Part shown: positions 18,031 to 27,818 of the stretch, in pieces
Position numbering within the stretch: position 1 is the first letter of the stretch
How the letters are laid out: every line of letters starts with the position of its first letter
Translations under genes and position numbers: made by a program
The notes under the pieces: generated by a model
Database searches by the model: none
Seen by the model: the letters and a program-made list of their open reading frames with translations, nothing else
What the model was told of the DNA's origin: nothing
Source of the DNA: Prostheceraeus crozeri
Taxonomy: Eukaryota > Platyhelminthes > Polycladida > Euryleptidae
Length of the DNA stretch: 64,000 nt
Reading direction: 5' to 3'
Assembly (NCBI GenBank): GCA_907163375.1
Contig: CAJQUW010011515.1
Span: forward strand, 33,124 to 97,123

Positions 18031-18750
18031 CTAGTAATTTTCCTTCTTTGATTTGCGTTTTGAGGCAGCATTCTTCTCCGACTTGCGCTTCGTACCAATG
18101 CTGTTAAGGATTTGATCAATTATGTCGTCCACGTTGGGTGGTTTTGGAATATATAGGATGGATTCCATATGCATGGAGAGCGAGGCTATTTTATTATCCT
18201 TGTGCCGACCATAATATAGCCCATTCACTTTGAAAAGGATATCCCAAGTACCTTCTCCGAGCTCGTCGCATGTGATGGGTGTTGAATGATCTCCCTCCTT
18301 CTTATAGTAAGTGCACCAATGTGATACCGGTAGGCAAATTTGGTTACCATCCCAAATCTTTCTATAGGGAGTATCCTTGTCATCTCTCGCCTTCCACTCT
18401 TGAGCAAAAGGAGTAGGAATGTACTCACGGGGATCAGTATGTAGTCCCCATACTGATTGTGCATTATCTTGACATCCGTGGAAGGGAGCATTCCCGTTTG
18501 GAGTACTACGCTATGACCGTCATAACGCAAGACTTGTTTAAATTTACGCTGTAGCGGTGTAGGATTATGTACCTTGGTTGTTTCTTCCACTGGCCTCAGT
18601 TGTAGATGATCTGATCGTAGCGAACCTTGTAACTTTTGACCGACATTTTGTCCTACTACTGCAGCAGATGGAGTAGATGCCTGAAAATGAAAAAGATTGT
18701 ATTAAGTTTACGTTCAAGGGAGGACAGGGAGGGAAGTAGCGACTTACCAT
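18031..18750 (-). pseudogene. Right-terminal spliced Polinton gene of unknown function, frameshifted
   Basis: Exon 1 is only the ATG at 18750-18748. The intron 18747-18681 (67 nt, GTAAGT donor, TTTTCAG acceptor) is followed by exon 2, which begins with ASTPSAAVVG. The frame changes near 18500; the continuing frame has IWDGNQICLPVSHWCTYY, EGTWDILFKVNGLYYGRH and MESILYIPKPP and ends at 18031 in a Lys/Arg-rich tail. Coding support for the second frame is strong: Trp/Tyr-rich, no stop for about 155 codons. The beta-rich core with Trp and basic tail could bind nucleic acid, but I do not recognise the family. Its 5' end mirrors that of the polymerase gene at the opposite end. Confidence 0.55.
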
Positions 18751-18849
18751 TTTAGTTGGATAACAGAATAGGGAACTAGAGAGAGAGAAAATGTGCGTCC
18801 GTTACTCGTGTGATTCAATGATAGATGATTCTCACTGTGGAAGGCTCGC

Positions 18850-18897
18850 TATTTATATAGAAATGCTTGATTCTCATTGGATGACGATCCTCATTGG
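18850..18897 (-). promoter_or_regulatory. Right-end Polinton promoter: two CCAAT boxes and TATA
   Basis: Read on the minus strand, CCAAT at 18897-18893 and at 18880-18876 are 17 bp apart, and TATATAAATA follows at 18859-18850, 109 bp before the ATG. The arrangement mirrors 2491-2537. Confidence 0.6.
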
Positions 18898-18911
18898 ACA
18901 ATAACATCAAG

Positions 18912-20200
18912 CTGATTCCAAATCTGGCCTCCGTTTACCAATACGAGCCTTCATTCGCCCGCTGGAGCTGTTTCTTGGGAAATTCTAACTCTGTCGTTTT
19001 TCGTCAATCTCCCAAAATCTTAAATGGCGTCTCACATCTAAACGAAGACAGATATGAACAAGCCGTTTCTTTCAGTGAATTTGTCTCACTCTTAGCTTTC
19101 AAACGAGCTATTGCACGACTTTCTACGATCTCTAGAACCAAGGTTGGAAGATCGGTGCCGGGGGGGGGGGTTTACGTCGGCGAAAATTTTTCTCTCCGAT
19201 TGCTTTCAAATTCACCATACCGATGCAGAATTTCACGCTGAATCCGAATCTGGCCTCCGTTTTCCCATCCGATGCATCGTTTTGGCGCTACAGCCCAAAA
19301 CGTCCAAAATTCTAACTCTGTCGTTTTTCGACAGTCTCCCAAAATCTTAAATGGCGCCTCACATCTAAACGAAGACAGATATGAACAAGCCGATTCTTTC
19401 AGTGAATTTGTCTCACTCTTAGCTTTCAAACGAGCTATGACACAACGAAATCCGTCCACTAGAAGCAAAGTTGGAAGGTCGGTGCCGAGGGGGGGGGGTC
19501 AGTGAAATTTGATGAAACAAACTTTGGTGAGCGTCCCAGGTCGAAATGCCACACTTTGGAAAATTTTCAAAAATTTTTCCATACAAAGCCACTCTGACAC
19601 TTAGGATTTTTTCAGGTGAGCTCCGACCTAAAATCTTGTAACAGCTCTAACTTTTGAACGGCTGGTCCGATTGACTCGCGACAAAAATGTCGTCGAGCAG
19701 TTTTTTCTCCTCTTTCAAACGAGTAGCTGTAAGACAAAATCCGTCCACTAGAACCAAAGTTAGAAGATCGCTGTCGGGGGGGGGGTCAGTGAAATTTGAT
19801 GAAACAAACTTTGGTGAGCGTCCCAGGTCGAAATGCCACACTTTGGAAAATTTTCAAAATTTTGTCCATACAAAGTCACTCTGACACTTAGGATTTTTTC
19901 AGGTGAGCTCCGACCTAAAATCTTGTAACAGCTTTAACTTTTGAATGGCTGGTTCGATTGACTCGCGACAAAAATGTCGTCGAGCAGTTTTTTCTCCTCT
20001 TTCAAACGAGTAGCTGTAAGACAAAATCCGTCCACTAGAACCAAAGTTAGAAGATCGCTGTCGGGGGGGGGGGGGGGGTCAGTGAAATTTGATGAAAAAT
20101 GTTTAGGTGAGGGTCCCAGGTCGAAATGACACACTTTGGAAAATTTTCAAAATTTTACCCACAGAAAGCCACTCTGACACTTAGGATTTTTTCAGGTGAG
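18912..20200. repeat. Tandem repeats with poly-G tracts
   Basis: Two related unit types. Units starting near 18912 and 19238 repeat with a period of about 327 bp. From there on a segment beginning GTCAGTGAAATTTGATG recurs at about 19498, 19785 and 20078, with periods of 287 and 293 bp. All units share the stretch TTCAAACGAG and AAATCCGTCCACTAGAA. Each carries a G homopolymer just before GTC: 19160-19170, 19489-19498, 19776-19785 and 20063-20078 (16 G); a further run of 8 G lies at 20286-20293. No coding capacity is credible. Confidence 0.85.
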
Positions 20201-20697
20201 CTACGACAGTCCACCCTCCCAACCTGGCCGGCACACCACGCCAACCTGGAGAGCACATCACCTCGCGCTACGACCGCCGGCCAGAGGGGGGGGACGTCAG
20301 ACTCGAAGCAACACGGCGGCACACCACGACCGACTCGACGGACAGGAGGGGGGACGTCAGCGACGGCGGCCATCTTGCGCTATCCAGAAGTGGAGTTTTA
20401 CTTACTACTAACAAATATTGATTATACGACTCTACCTGATTCTACCTGATTCGGTGACTAAAAAGAAATTTCCTTTAAAACTGGGATGGCTTTTGATCAG
20501 ATATTGTCAAAAATCATTTATTTCTCGTATACCATGCATCGGCATTTTGACAGAATTAGCCTACTTTAATATCGATTGAACATGATTAATTGCTTTTGGG
20601 GAACAATGATAATGAAAATTAACTTTCAGCCTAATGTGTTTATTAAGCGGCACAATAATTACTTAATTATCAAAGTGCCGTTTACTGAACACATATT
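20200..20697. other. GC-rich then AT-rich spacer, no gene
   Basis: The first 180 bp are GC-rich with short purine runs and open frames on both strands caused by composition. The rest is AT-rich and empty up to the LTR element. Confidence 0.5.
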
Positions 20698-20702
20698 TGA
20701 AC

Positions 20703-20865
20703 TGTGCCGATCTCTATGTTTTGTTTATATTGATCAAATGTCTTTGTTTGTATTCTTGCGATTTGTTCAATATACTTTCGAGCGCTTATAGCGTGCTAAC
20801 GAATTTGAGTGTTCTGTCTTGTACACATGTACATTTATTAAGATACCGGTGCATAGACCGGCACA
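20703..20865 (+). repeat. 5' LTR of the first Ty3/gypsy element
   Basis: 163 bp, ends TGTGCCG and CGGCACA, preceded by TGAAC and followed after 4 bp by the primer-binding candidate. Confidence 0.9.
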
Positions 20866-20958
20866 TTTATGGTGTCAGAATAAAACTGATATTTTGAGGT
20901 CTCCTTAATAATATTATTTGCTATTTTTCCAAATAATTCTCGTTTACCTATTGTGATT

Positions 20959-22182
20959 ATGGCTGGAATTATTAGACAGCCTCAGTTGCCCGCTAATCCT
21001 AATGCTGAGGACTGGCGCTTCTTTAAGAGATTATTTGGTAAATACTGCTCTATCCACTCTGTGGATGATAAAGAGAAGCCAGCTTTGCTAGAGATGTGTC
21101 TAGGTAGGGATTGTTTGAGTGTTCTTGACGGCTTACCAGACCCGAAATCCACGTATGCTGAAATAGTTGACCGCATGGATAGTTATTTCCAAATTAGTTC
21201 TTCTTTGCTTATCCGTAGGAGAGATTTTATTCACGCTTCACAGAAAGATGGTGAAAGTGCAGGTCAGTTTGCTTGTCGTCTTCGTAGGATGGTGCAGGAT
21301 TGTGGTTACACTAACGATAAGGCCAGCTTGTTAAGGGATGTTTTCGTGATAGGTGTACGTGATTCCAGGCTGTGCGAGCGGCTCTTGACAGAAGACCTTA
21401 GTACATTGACTTTTGAGCTAGCTTTACGAAAGGCTGAAGCATGGGAGACTGCTCGCGCTGATAGAGTGAAGGTTGATTTTCAAACTAAAGCAGAAGTTAA
21501 CGCTGTTCACTCAAGCGAGAGTAGGCCTACCAAGCCCAACGTTTCTTTTCTGAAAAATGAAGTTAAGCAGGACTCCAAGTCAGGTCGGAGCGACTTTTCT
21601 GGTGCTAAGTCGGATCAGTCAAAGGTCAAGCGTGCTTGTTATCGTTGCGCCTCAACAGAACATTTAGCCAATAGCTCCACTTGTCCTGCTCGGAATCGAG
21701 TATGCTCAAAATGTCAAAAGAAAGGCCATTATGCGAAATGCTGTTCGGAAAGTAGAACTACTGTTTCCCATGTCACTGAGTGTTTGAAAACCAAGAAACT
21801 TGCTGAGGAGACTCTAGATATTTATCATGTATCCAGTAGGCCTAGGGTCGAGGATGTGATTCGTAGCGTTGAAATCGATGGAACTCCTGTTGACGCCTTG
21901 GTTGACACAGGTGCTTTCGTTAATGTGATATGTGTAAAGAATCTTTGTGATGATCATACGATCACTGCAGTGCATAATAGCCTGAATGCCTATGGGAAAA
22001 AGAAATTGACTTGTTTAGGTATCGTTGACCTGCCAGTGAAGTATAACAGCAAATCCGTGTCCGCTACATTTTTTGTTTGTGAGGAGGATGATCCAGTTTT
22101 GCTCAGCTATGCTTTATGTCATCGTTTAGGAATTATTAGAACGGAGGGTGACGTGATGGTGATATCATCCGTGTTTGATTGA
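20959..22182 (+). CDS. gag: Gag with two zinc knuckles and retropepsin-like protease
   Basis: About 407 codons from ATG 20959. The first 170 residues are a helical capsid-like region. Two CCHC-type knuckles follow: CYRCASTEHLANSSTC and CSKCQKKGHYAKCC, for binding genomic RNA. The aspartic protease active site is VDALVDTGAFVNVI. The frame is intact and ends at 22182; the polymerase continues in the +1 frame with a short overlap, so expression probably needs +1 (or -2) frameshifting. Confidence 0.85.
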   Translation: MAGIIRQPQLPANPNAEDWRFFKRLFGKYCSIHSVDDKEKPALLEMCLGRDCLSVLDGLPDPKSTYAEIVDRMDSYFQISSSLLIRRRDFIHASQKDGESAGQFACRLRRMVQDCGYTNDKASLLRDVFVIGVRDSRLCERLLTEDLSTLTFELALRKAEAWETARADRVKVDFQTKAEVNAVHSSESRPTKPNVSFLKNEVKQDSKSGRSDFSGAKSDQSKVKRACYRCASTEHLANSSTCPARNRVCSKCQKKGHYAKCCSESRTTVSHVTECLKTKKLAEETLDIYHVSSRPRVEDVIRSVEIDGTPVDALVDTGAFVNVICVKNLCDDHTITAVHNSLNAYGKKKLTCLGIVDLPVKYNSKSVSATFFVCEEDDPVLLSYALCHRLGIIRTEGDVMVISSVFD

Positions 22183-24195
22183 AGGTCCGAGCTCTGTTCC
22201 AATGTCCAAAGCATGTCGTGTTGTACTGAAGGAGGGTGCTGAACCGAGTTCTTTTCGGGCTCGCAGGTTGCCGATTGCTCTTCATGAACCCGTACGGTCT
22301 AAGTTGCAGGAGATGGTGAAGGATGGCGTGATCGAGGAGGTTAAGGAACAAAGTGACTGGTGTTCCCCCATAGTCGTTAGTTACAAGAAGTCTGGAGATG
22401 TAAGACTGTGTGTTGATTTTCGCTATGTCAATAAGTTTGTAAAACGGCCTGAGCTACAAATGCCCACTGTTGAAGAGATGACGAGTCGTATCCGAAGAGC
22501 TCGTTTCTTCTCTAAGTTGGATTGTAAGAACGGATTTTGGCAGATTCCCGTTGCCGAGGATTGCAGGGATGTACTTACCTTTTCCACTCCTTTTGGAAGA
22601 TTCAGGTTCAACAAATTACCGTTCGGACTAGCATCTTCTCCAGAAATTTTCCAGAAATTTATGTCTGAAATCTTGTCGGACTTGACTAACGTTTGTTGCT
22701 ACCTTGATGACATTTTGCTCTACTCGGATACTGAGGAAGAGTCTGCAGTTCTGCTTGAGGTGTTGAGAAGGATAGATAACATGGGAGTGAAACTGAATCA
22801 TACCAAGTGCTCTTTTCACCAACCGTCTGTTGAATTCATAAGCTACACGTGTTCTGAAAGTGGTGTGATGCTTTCCAGGAAGTTGATTGATGATGTCCTA
22901 AACACACCGATACCAGAGAACACTGCGGCATTGCGATCGTTTTTAGGCCTAGCGTCCTATGTCTGTCATTCGAATGTTCCCCACTGTAGTACGCTACTGC
23001 AGCCATTGTGGCAAGTGCTGTCACACGATACTTGGGACTGGACTGCTGACGCTGATGAAGCTTTCAAGCGCCTGAAAGATGTTATGAATGATATCCACGC
23101 TCGAAGATACTTTCAGCCAGACAAGCAAGTTGTGGTTCAGAGCGATGCATCTGGGTATGGATTGGGTGGCGTGCTACTGCAAGAAGGACACGCTGTCATG
23201 TTCGCTTATCGTAGACTCACTGACACTGAGAGGAGGTATTCGCAGGTTGAGAAGGAATGCCTGGGTGTGTTGTTTGCGTTGAATAGGTTCCGAAATTTTC
23301 TGATTGGACGCAATTTTAAAGTTCAGACCGATCACTTACCTTTGTTGAGACTACTGGAAAAGCCAGTTGATGTTCTATCTATGAGATTGAGAAGATGGAT
23401 TATGAGCATGCAATCTTTCACGTTTGATTTTGAACACATTAAGGGAAAGGTTAACATTCTGGCTGATGCTCTGTCACGAAATCCTGTCCATTCAACTGAG
23501 GCCACAGATGGTGAGAGGGAGGACGTGACTATTTGTTTTATTCGAGATGTGATTTTTGCTCTTTTCGGTATGCCCGAAAGAATAATTTCTGATAACGGCA
23601 CGGCCTTCAAAAGTGTTGAGTTTGAAGATTTTTTGAGAAGATGTGGAGTTGCTCATCATTGTTCTTCCGTTTACTATCCTCAGGCGAAAGGTGCTGTTGA
23701 GAGAATGCATAGGACTCTGAAATCAAGGATCTCTAGAATGAGATTGTCCCACCCAGAGGTTTCTTTTGAACGCAGATTCCAGAAGGCGTTGTATGATATT
23801 AGGAGTACTTTCAATGAGTCCACCGGTGAATCACCAGTGAAGAGGTTGTTAGGTCGGGAGATGAAGTCACACTTGTCGACCAATAGCGAACCAAGAAAGG
23901 TTAAGGAACAAAGTCTGGCCAAGCACTATGCTAGGATGAAAGGCGTTTCGAGGAGCTATGGGGTAGGACAGAAAGTATATACCGCAGAGGTAGTGGAAGT
24001 GATTTCGAGTATCCTGGGGAGGTGATAGAGAGAGTGGGTGAAGCCACCTATCGAGTCCAGTTCCCGGGAGGACGAAGTTCCGTGATAAACCAATACAACC
24101 TGAAGCCAAGGTGGAAAGAGAGCGACTCTGACGAGTACCTCGAGATTTCGTACGATGCAGAAGGTGGAGGAACGATGAGTATATTCCGTCCGTAG
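22175..24195 (+). pseudogene. pol: Pol: RT, RNase H and incomplete integrase
   Basis: The RT has GFWQIPVAED, FRFNKLPFGLASSPEIFQ and the catalytic CYLDDILLYS near 22700. RNase H has VVQSDASGYGLGG and closes with NILADALSR. Directly after this the frame enters the integrase core at MPERIISDNGTAF and GAVERMHRTLKSR, so the His/Cys zinc domain and the first catalytic Asp are missing; an in-frame deletion lies near 23515-23545. At about 24010 the frame changes once more, and the integrase C-terminal part (VINQYNLKPRW) continues to 24195. No envelope gene is present. The element cannot integrate on its own. Confidence 0.85.
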
Positions 24196-24612
24196 ACGCC
24201 ACCGGAGGAGAAGTCGAGCGAAGCGGTGGGACGAGAGACGCTGTCGGGAGAGACGTCGGACGAATCGGTGGGACCGTAGACGGGATCAGAGGAGAAGTCG
24301 GACAAGCAGGTGGAACAGTGGACGCAGTCGGGAGAGACTCGCAAGCAATGCAGACGAATACATGCGGAGGACGACCAAAGCGAGGCGAAGATCAGCCGAC
24401 CGCGAGAAGTCGCCCAGGACGGACGCGGAACCGACCGCGGTACCTTGACGACTATGAGACTGACTTATCGTCGTAAGGAGTAATAACTATGACTGTTTTC
24501 TACTTGCGTCTTGAGATACGACCGTGCTATGAATTTGTGGGAGATTGGGACTGAAACTGTGTTTTTGCTTTCACCTGACTAACGGCCTACTTTCTCCAGA
24601 CAAAAGGGGAAG

Positions 24613-24775
24613 TGTGCCGATCTCTATGTTTTGTTTATATTGATCAAATGTCCTTGTTTGTATTCTTGCGATTTGTTCAATATACTTTCGATCGCTTATA
24701 GCGTGCTAACGAATTTGAGTGTTCTGTCTTGTACACATGTACATTTATTAAGATAACGGTGCATAGACCGGCACA
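24613..24775 (+). repeat. 3' LTR of the first Ty3/gypsy element
   Basis: 163 bp, matches the 5' LTR except at three positions; preceded by the polypurine tract and followed by the TGAAC target duplication. Confidence 0.9.
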
Positions 24776-24780
24776 TGAAC

Positions 24781-27078
24781 TTAACCTAAATTTTCATTAC
24801 TTCAACATTGATGAGACGCTATAAGCGCATAGGCTCATTGCCGAGGAGGGTCCGTCCCCCGCCGTTGCCAGTGCCCTTAATTAAATGTAACTGCACTTAT
24901 ACAAAGGCATTTCATCATAGTTAAGAGCTAGTATATAATACAAAATGCAGGACTAATTCCGGTCAGAAAATCACTTCTTTCGCACATGTAAATTGCACAT
25001 GTGTACAGGCCCATCGTCGATAGTGACTGATAATGCAATTGCATGCTTATATTCATTTAACTGCGCAAGCTATCATCATTTGGTCAGCGATGCGTGATTT
25101 AAAATAAAGTGACTTCAGCACTTAACGCATATAAATATGCCTAATACACGCAGCTACATGCAATTCTCCATTTCTGTGCTACCGGTACCCTATATGCTTT
25201 AGGCCTGCTACCGGAGACTTAGACCCATCAATTCCAGCAGTCGTAGTCCTATCAAACTGATATGACAGCGTTTCCCTGTTTTGCACTGCATGGAAAGGCC
25301 ATGCAAAAGAAGGTATGTTGCATTATGCACTGGATAATTGCAAGACATTTCCAAGCAGAAACTAAACGTGGTGCTTAATATTATTTCTATTTGAATAGAA
25401 TTAGACGTTTATGTCTTGCAGCAAAAAAAGTCACGTACATTTACAGAGCGTTAAGTAAATTTACAGAATAAATGAATATGCTGGACCTCGGTTGAAATTG
25501 ACAGCAATGTGATTTTACTCATTGTATTTGCGCACTCATACATGCCAGTTGAGCATGAAATAGTTACTAATTCAAAGTCTACAGGCAGGCCTGTGCAAAA
25601 TCTAAGTAGGCCTGCAACGCATTTGGCATGAATGGGTTGTAGGACGTGGGTGCTGTACCCCAAAGTGCCCTCCTTGAAGTCGATGCAACACCTGCCCAAA
25701 CCTCGTGCCGACGAAAATTCGCATCAAAACTTCATACACTTCATAAGCCTATAATACATGTATATTACACTGTAAATCGCTGGATACGAAAATTACATAC
25801 AAACATATACCAAAATTACATACAATTTGAAACTAACATCTGATGCGAGATTCTGGTATGCTTACAGATATCTGGTATCTTTTTCATACCACACCTCACT
25901 TACTTTCGTATGTGATTGGTATGTAGCGATACGAACTATTCTATCTGTGATTGGCTGTTTTACACTGAAATACGAGATGTTGGTATGTTTTACATACGAG
26001 ACCCGATGCAAATTGGTATGTCTTTCGTATGAGCAGGTTTAAGTGACATAGCAAAAAATATATTACATACTACTGTCAAATAACATTTTTCAGTAATACC
26101 ATTCGTGAAAAAAATTTTTTGATAGCGTGTTATTTAAGTAGATTAGATTTATTGTGTAATTTATGCTCCTCGAAATTGACGTCCTTGCTACTTGTCTAGC
26201 AACGTTAACAGGACGTTAGCTCTATTTTATGAACCAAGTAGATAAACATCATTCATTCAAACGATAACTTTTGTGCAACCATGTTGACTTATATATCTCA
26301 AACATAGCTATTTTTGCGTTCATGAATTATAATGTGTTTTATTTCGGATTGATAATATGCTTACAGTAGTTCCAAAATTACATAATGGATAATTGTTGAT
26401 AACCTCGTGCCGACGAAAATTCGCATCAAAACTTCATACACTTCATAAGCCTATAATACATGTATATTACATGTACATGAACATTACATATACAATTATA
26501 CATGTACAATGTACACATGTACATGCACTCATTTTGGGAGATAAGATGAATGTGTACGTATGTTAACAATCTTGAATTGCACATGCACAGAAATTACACA
26601 GATATGATACAGAAACATCATATCAATAATGTTCAATGCTACTCTAAATGAAAACCATCAATTTTCTGAAAATTATTCTTAAAAATGATCTTTAAAACTG
26701 ACCTAACAGAAAGTCAATTTTGCCCAAATTTTTACTGAAACTTCAACATGCATACATACAACTAAAAGTCACAAAAAATTAGACTTCTATCTTACTTATT
26801 TTAGGAGATATAAAAAGAAGTTGACATGGGCCCCACGGTCCTGATAGGATTAAGTCGAATTCCAGCGGACAAAGACATTCTATCATACGCTGCGCTAAGT
26901 CAGATAAACTGTTGCGCTGATTTGGTTCGCTATTTGTTGCCAACAAGCAAGAATTTTTTCAATTTTGAAGTAGTTCAATGCATGGATGTGTGTTGAACTT
27001 GGTTGACGCTTGGCATTATTGAAAAGCAGTACTCAAATGTTTTAATGAACAAACTAGCTATGCCTACAAATATCAGAA
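24781..27078. other. Intergenic DNA, no gene; TAGGCCTA-type motifs
   Basis: Only short chance frames. Alternating (CATG/TACA) stretches around 26460-26530. The 71-bp duplication described separately lies here. Confidence 0.6.
25699..26471. repeat. 71-bp direct duplication, copies 630 bp apart
   Basis: The sequence beginning AACCTCGTGCCGACG at 25699-25769 recurs base for base at 26401-26471. The interval between contains no recognised element; it could be a non-autonomous insertion, a solo fragment, or the product of a segmental duplication. Confidence 0.85.
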
Positions 27079-27086
27079 CTTTAAAG

Positions 27087-27810
27087 CAGGGATGCGGAGT
27101 CGGAGTTCCGGAGTCCTATCATTTTTGCTGGAGTCGGAGTCCTATCAAATTATAGGACTCTGGACTCCGGCCTAGAACTAGACCCGAAATATAATACAAA
27201 TAAATCATTTATCCTCGTGCATAGCTGTCAGTGTCTTGATGTCAACTTTCTCCGTCAAACAAAAGTAGAGACAGCAGTGCATGCAAAGCTTGAAATAGTT
27301 GAGGGAATGACCCGTGATAGTAAAAATAGGATTATCATTTTACTCGGTGATTTAGTAGAGATGACAAGCCTTCCTAGCCTCGATCACACCAACGCACCAA
27401 AGGTCACATCAGAGACAAAAATGAAATACTAGTTTGTTTGAGAACATTGCCTCTTACCCAAACGCTAATCGTGTGTGATGGCTTCTCTAAGGCGCATATT
27501 AAAATCGAAGGTATGCTCATATTTTTTGGAGAAGAATGGGGATTTTCCTGCCTGCTAGAGACTGGAGAAAAGACATCAAGAAGATGAGAGGAGCCGAGTC
27601 GCATGCATCCAACTGAAAGCGACATTTGATCAACTTTCATCGAAAATGATTGATAATTGATGCAGCAATGATCACTAAATATAGGTTCAGGTAAGCCTAT
27701 AATGATCTATGATGCAGGTTACCAGTTAATTTTTCAAAAAACTATGCTTTGAATTCTAGTAGTCGGAGTCGGAGTCCTGTCAAAATGATAGTACGTACTC
27801 CGCATCCCTG
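27087..27810. mobile_element. hAT-type MITE, copy 1
   Basis: Ends CAGGGATGCGGAGT and its inverse ACTCCGCATCCCTG, flanked on both sides by the perfect 8-bp duplication CTTTAAAG (27079-27086 and 27811-27818). The subterminal regions repeat GGAGTCGGAGTCCTATCA. 724 bp, no transposase. The 8-bp target and CAGGG ends place it in the hAT superfamily. Confidence 0.85.
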
Positions 27811-27818
27811 CTTTAAAG

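Larger units (their letters stand above)
2044..18897. mobile_element. Maverick/Polinton (adintovirus-like) DNA element
   Basis: Protein-primed PolB, chromodomain integrase, adenain-like protease, FtsK/HerA ATPase and double-jelly-roll capsid protein together define a Polinton. The core is about 17 kb, normal for the group. No terminal inverted repeat with AG/CT ends and no 6-bp target duplication could be found by eye in the flanks; the only inverted similarity is the promoter plus intron pair at 2491-2770 and 18681-18897, which may be what remains of the TIRs. The stated limits are those of the recognised content, not of the insertion. Confidence 0.85.
20703..24775 (+). mobile_element. Ty3/gypsy-type LTR retrotransposon, internally deleted
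   Basis: Two 163-bp LTRs, 20703-20865 and 24613-24775, start TGTGCCG and end CGGCACA and differ at three positions by my reading. The 5-bp target duplication TGAAC flanks the element (20698-20702 and 24776-24780). A primer-binding-site candidate TGGTGTCAGAA begins at 20870 and a polypurine tract AAAAGGGGAAG lies at 24602-24612. The domain order Gag-protease, RT, RNase H, integrase is that of Ty3/gypsy. Confidence 0.9.

Noticed and set aside
20126-20449. Frames on both strands in the GC-rich stretch
   Set aside because: Composition effect; low-complexity translations.
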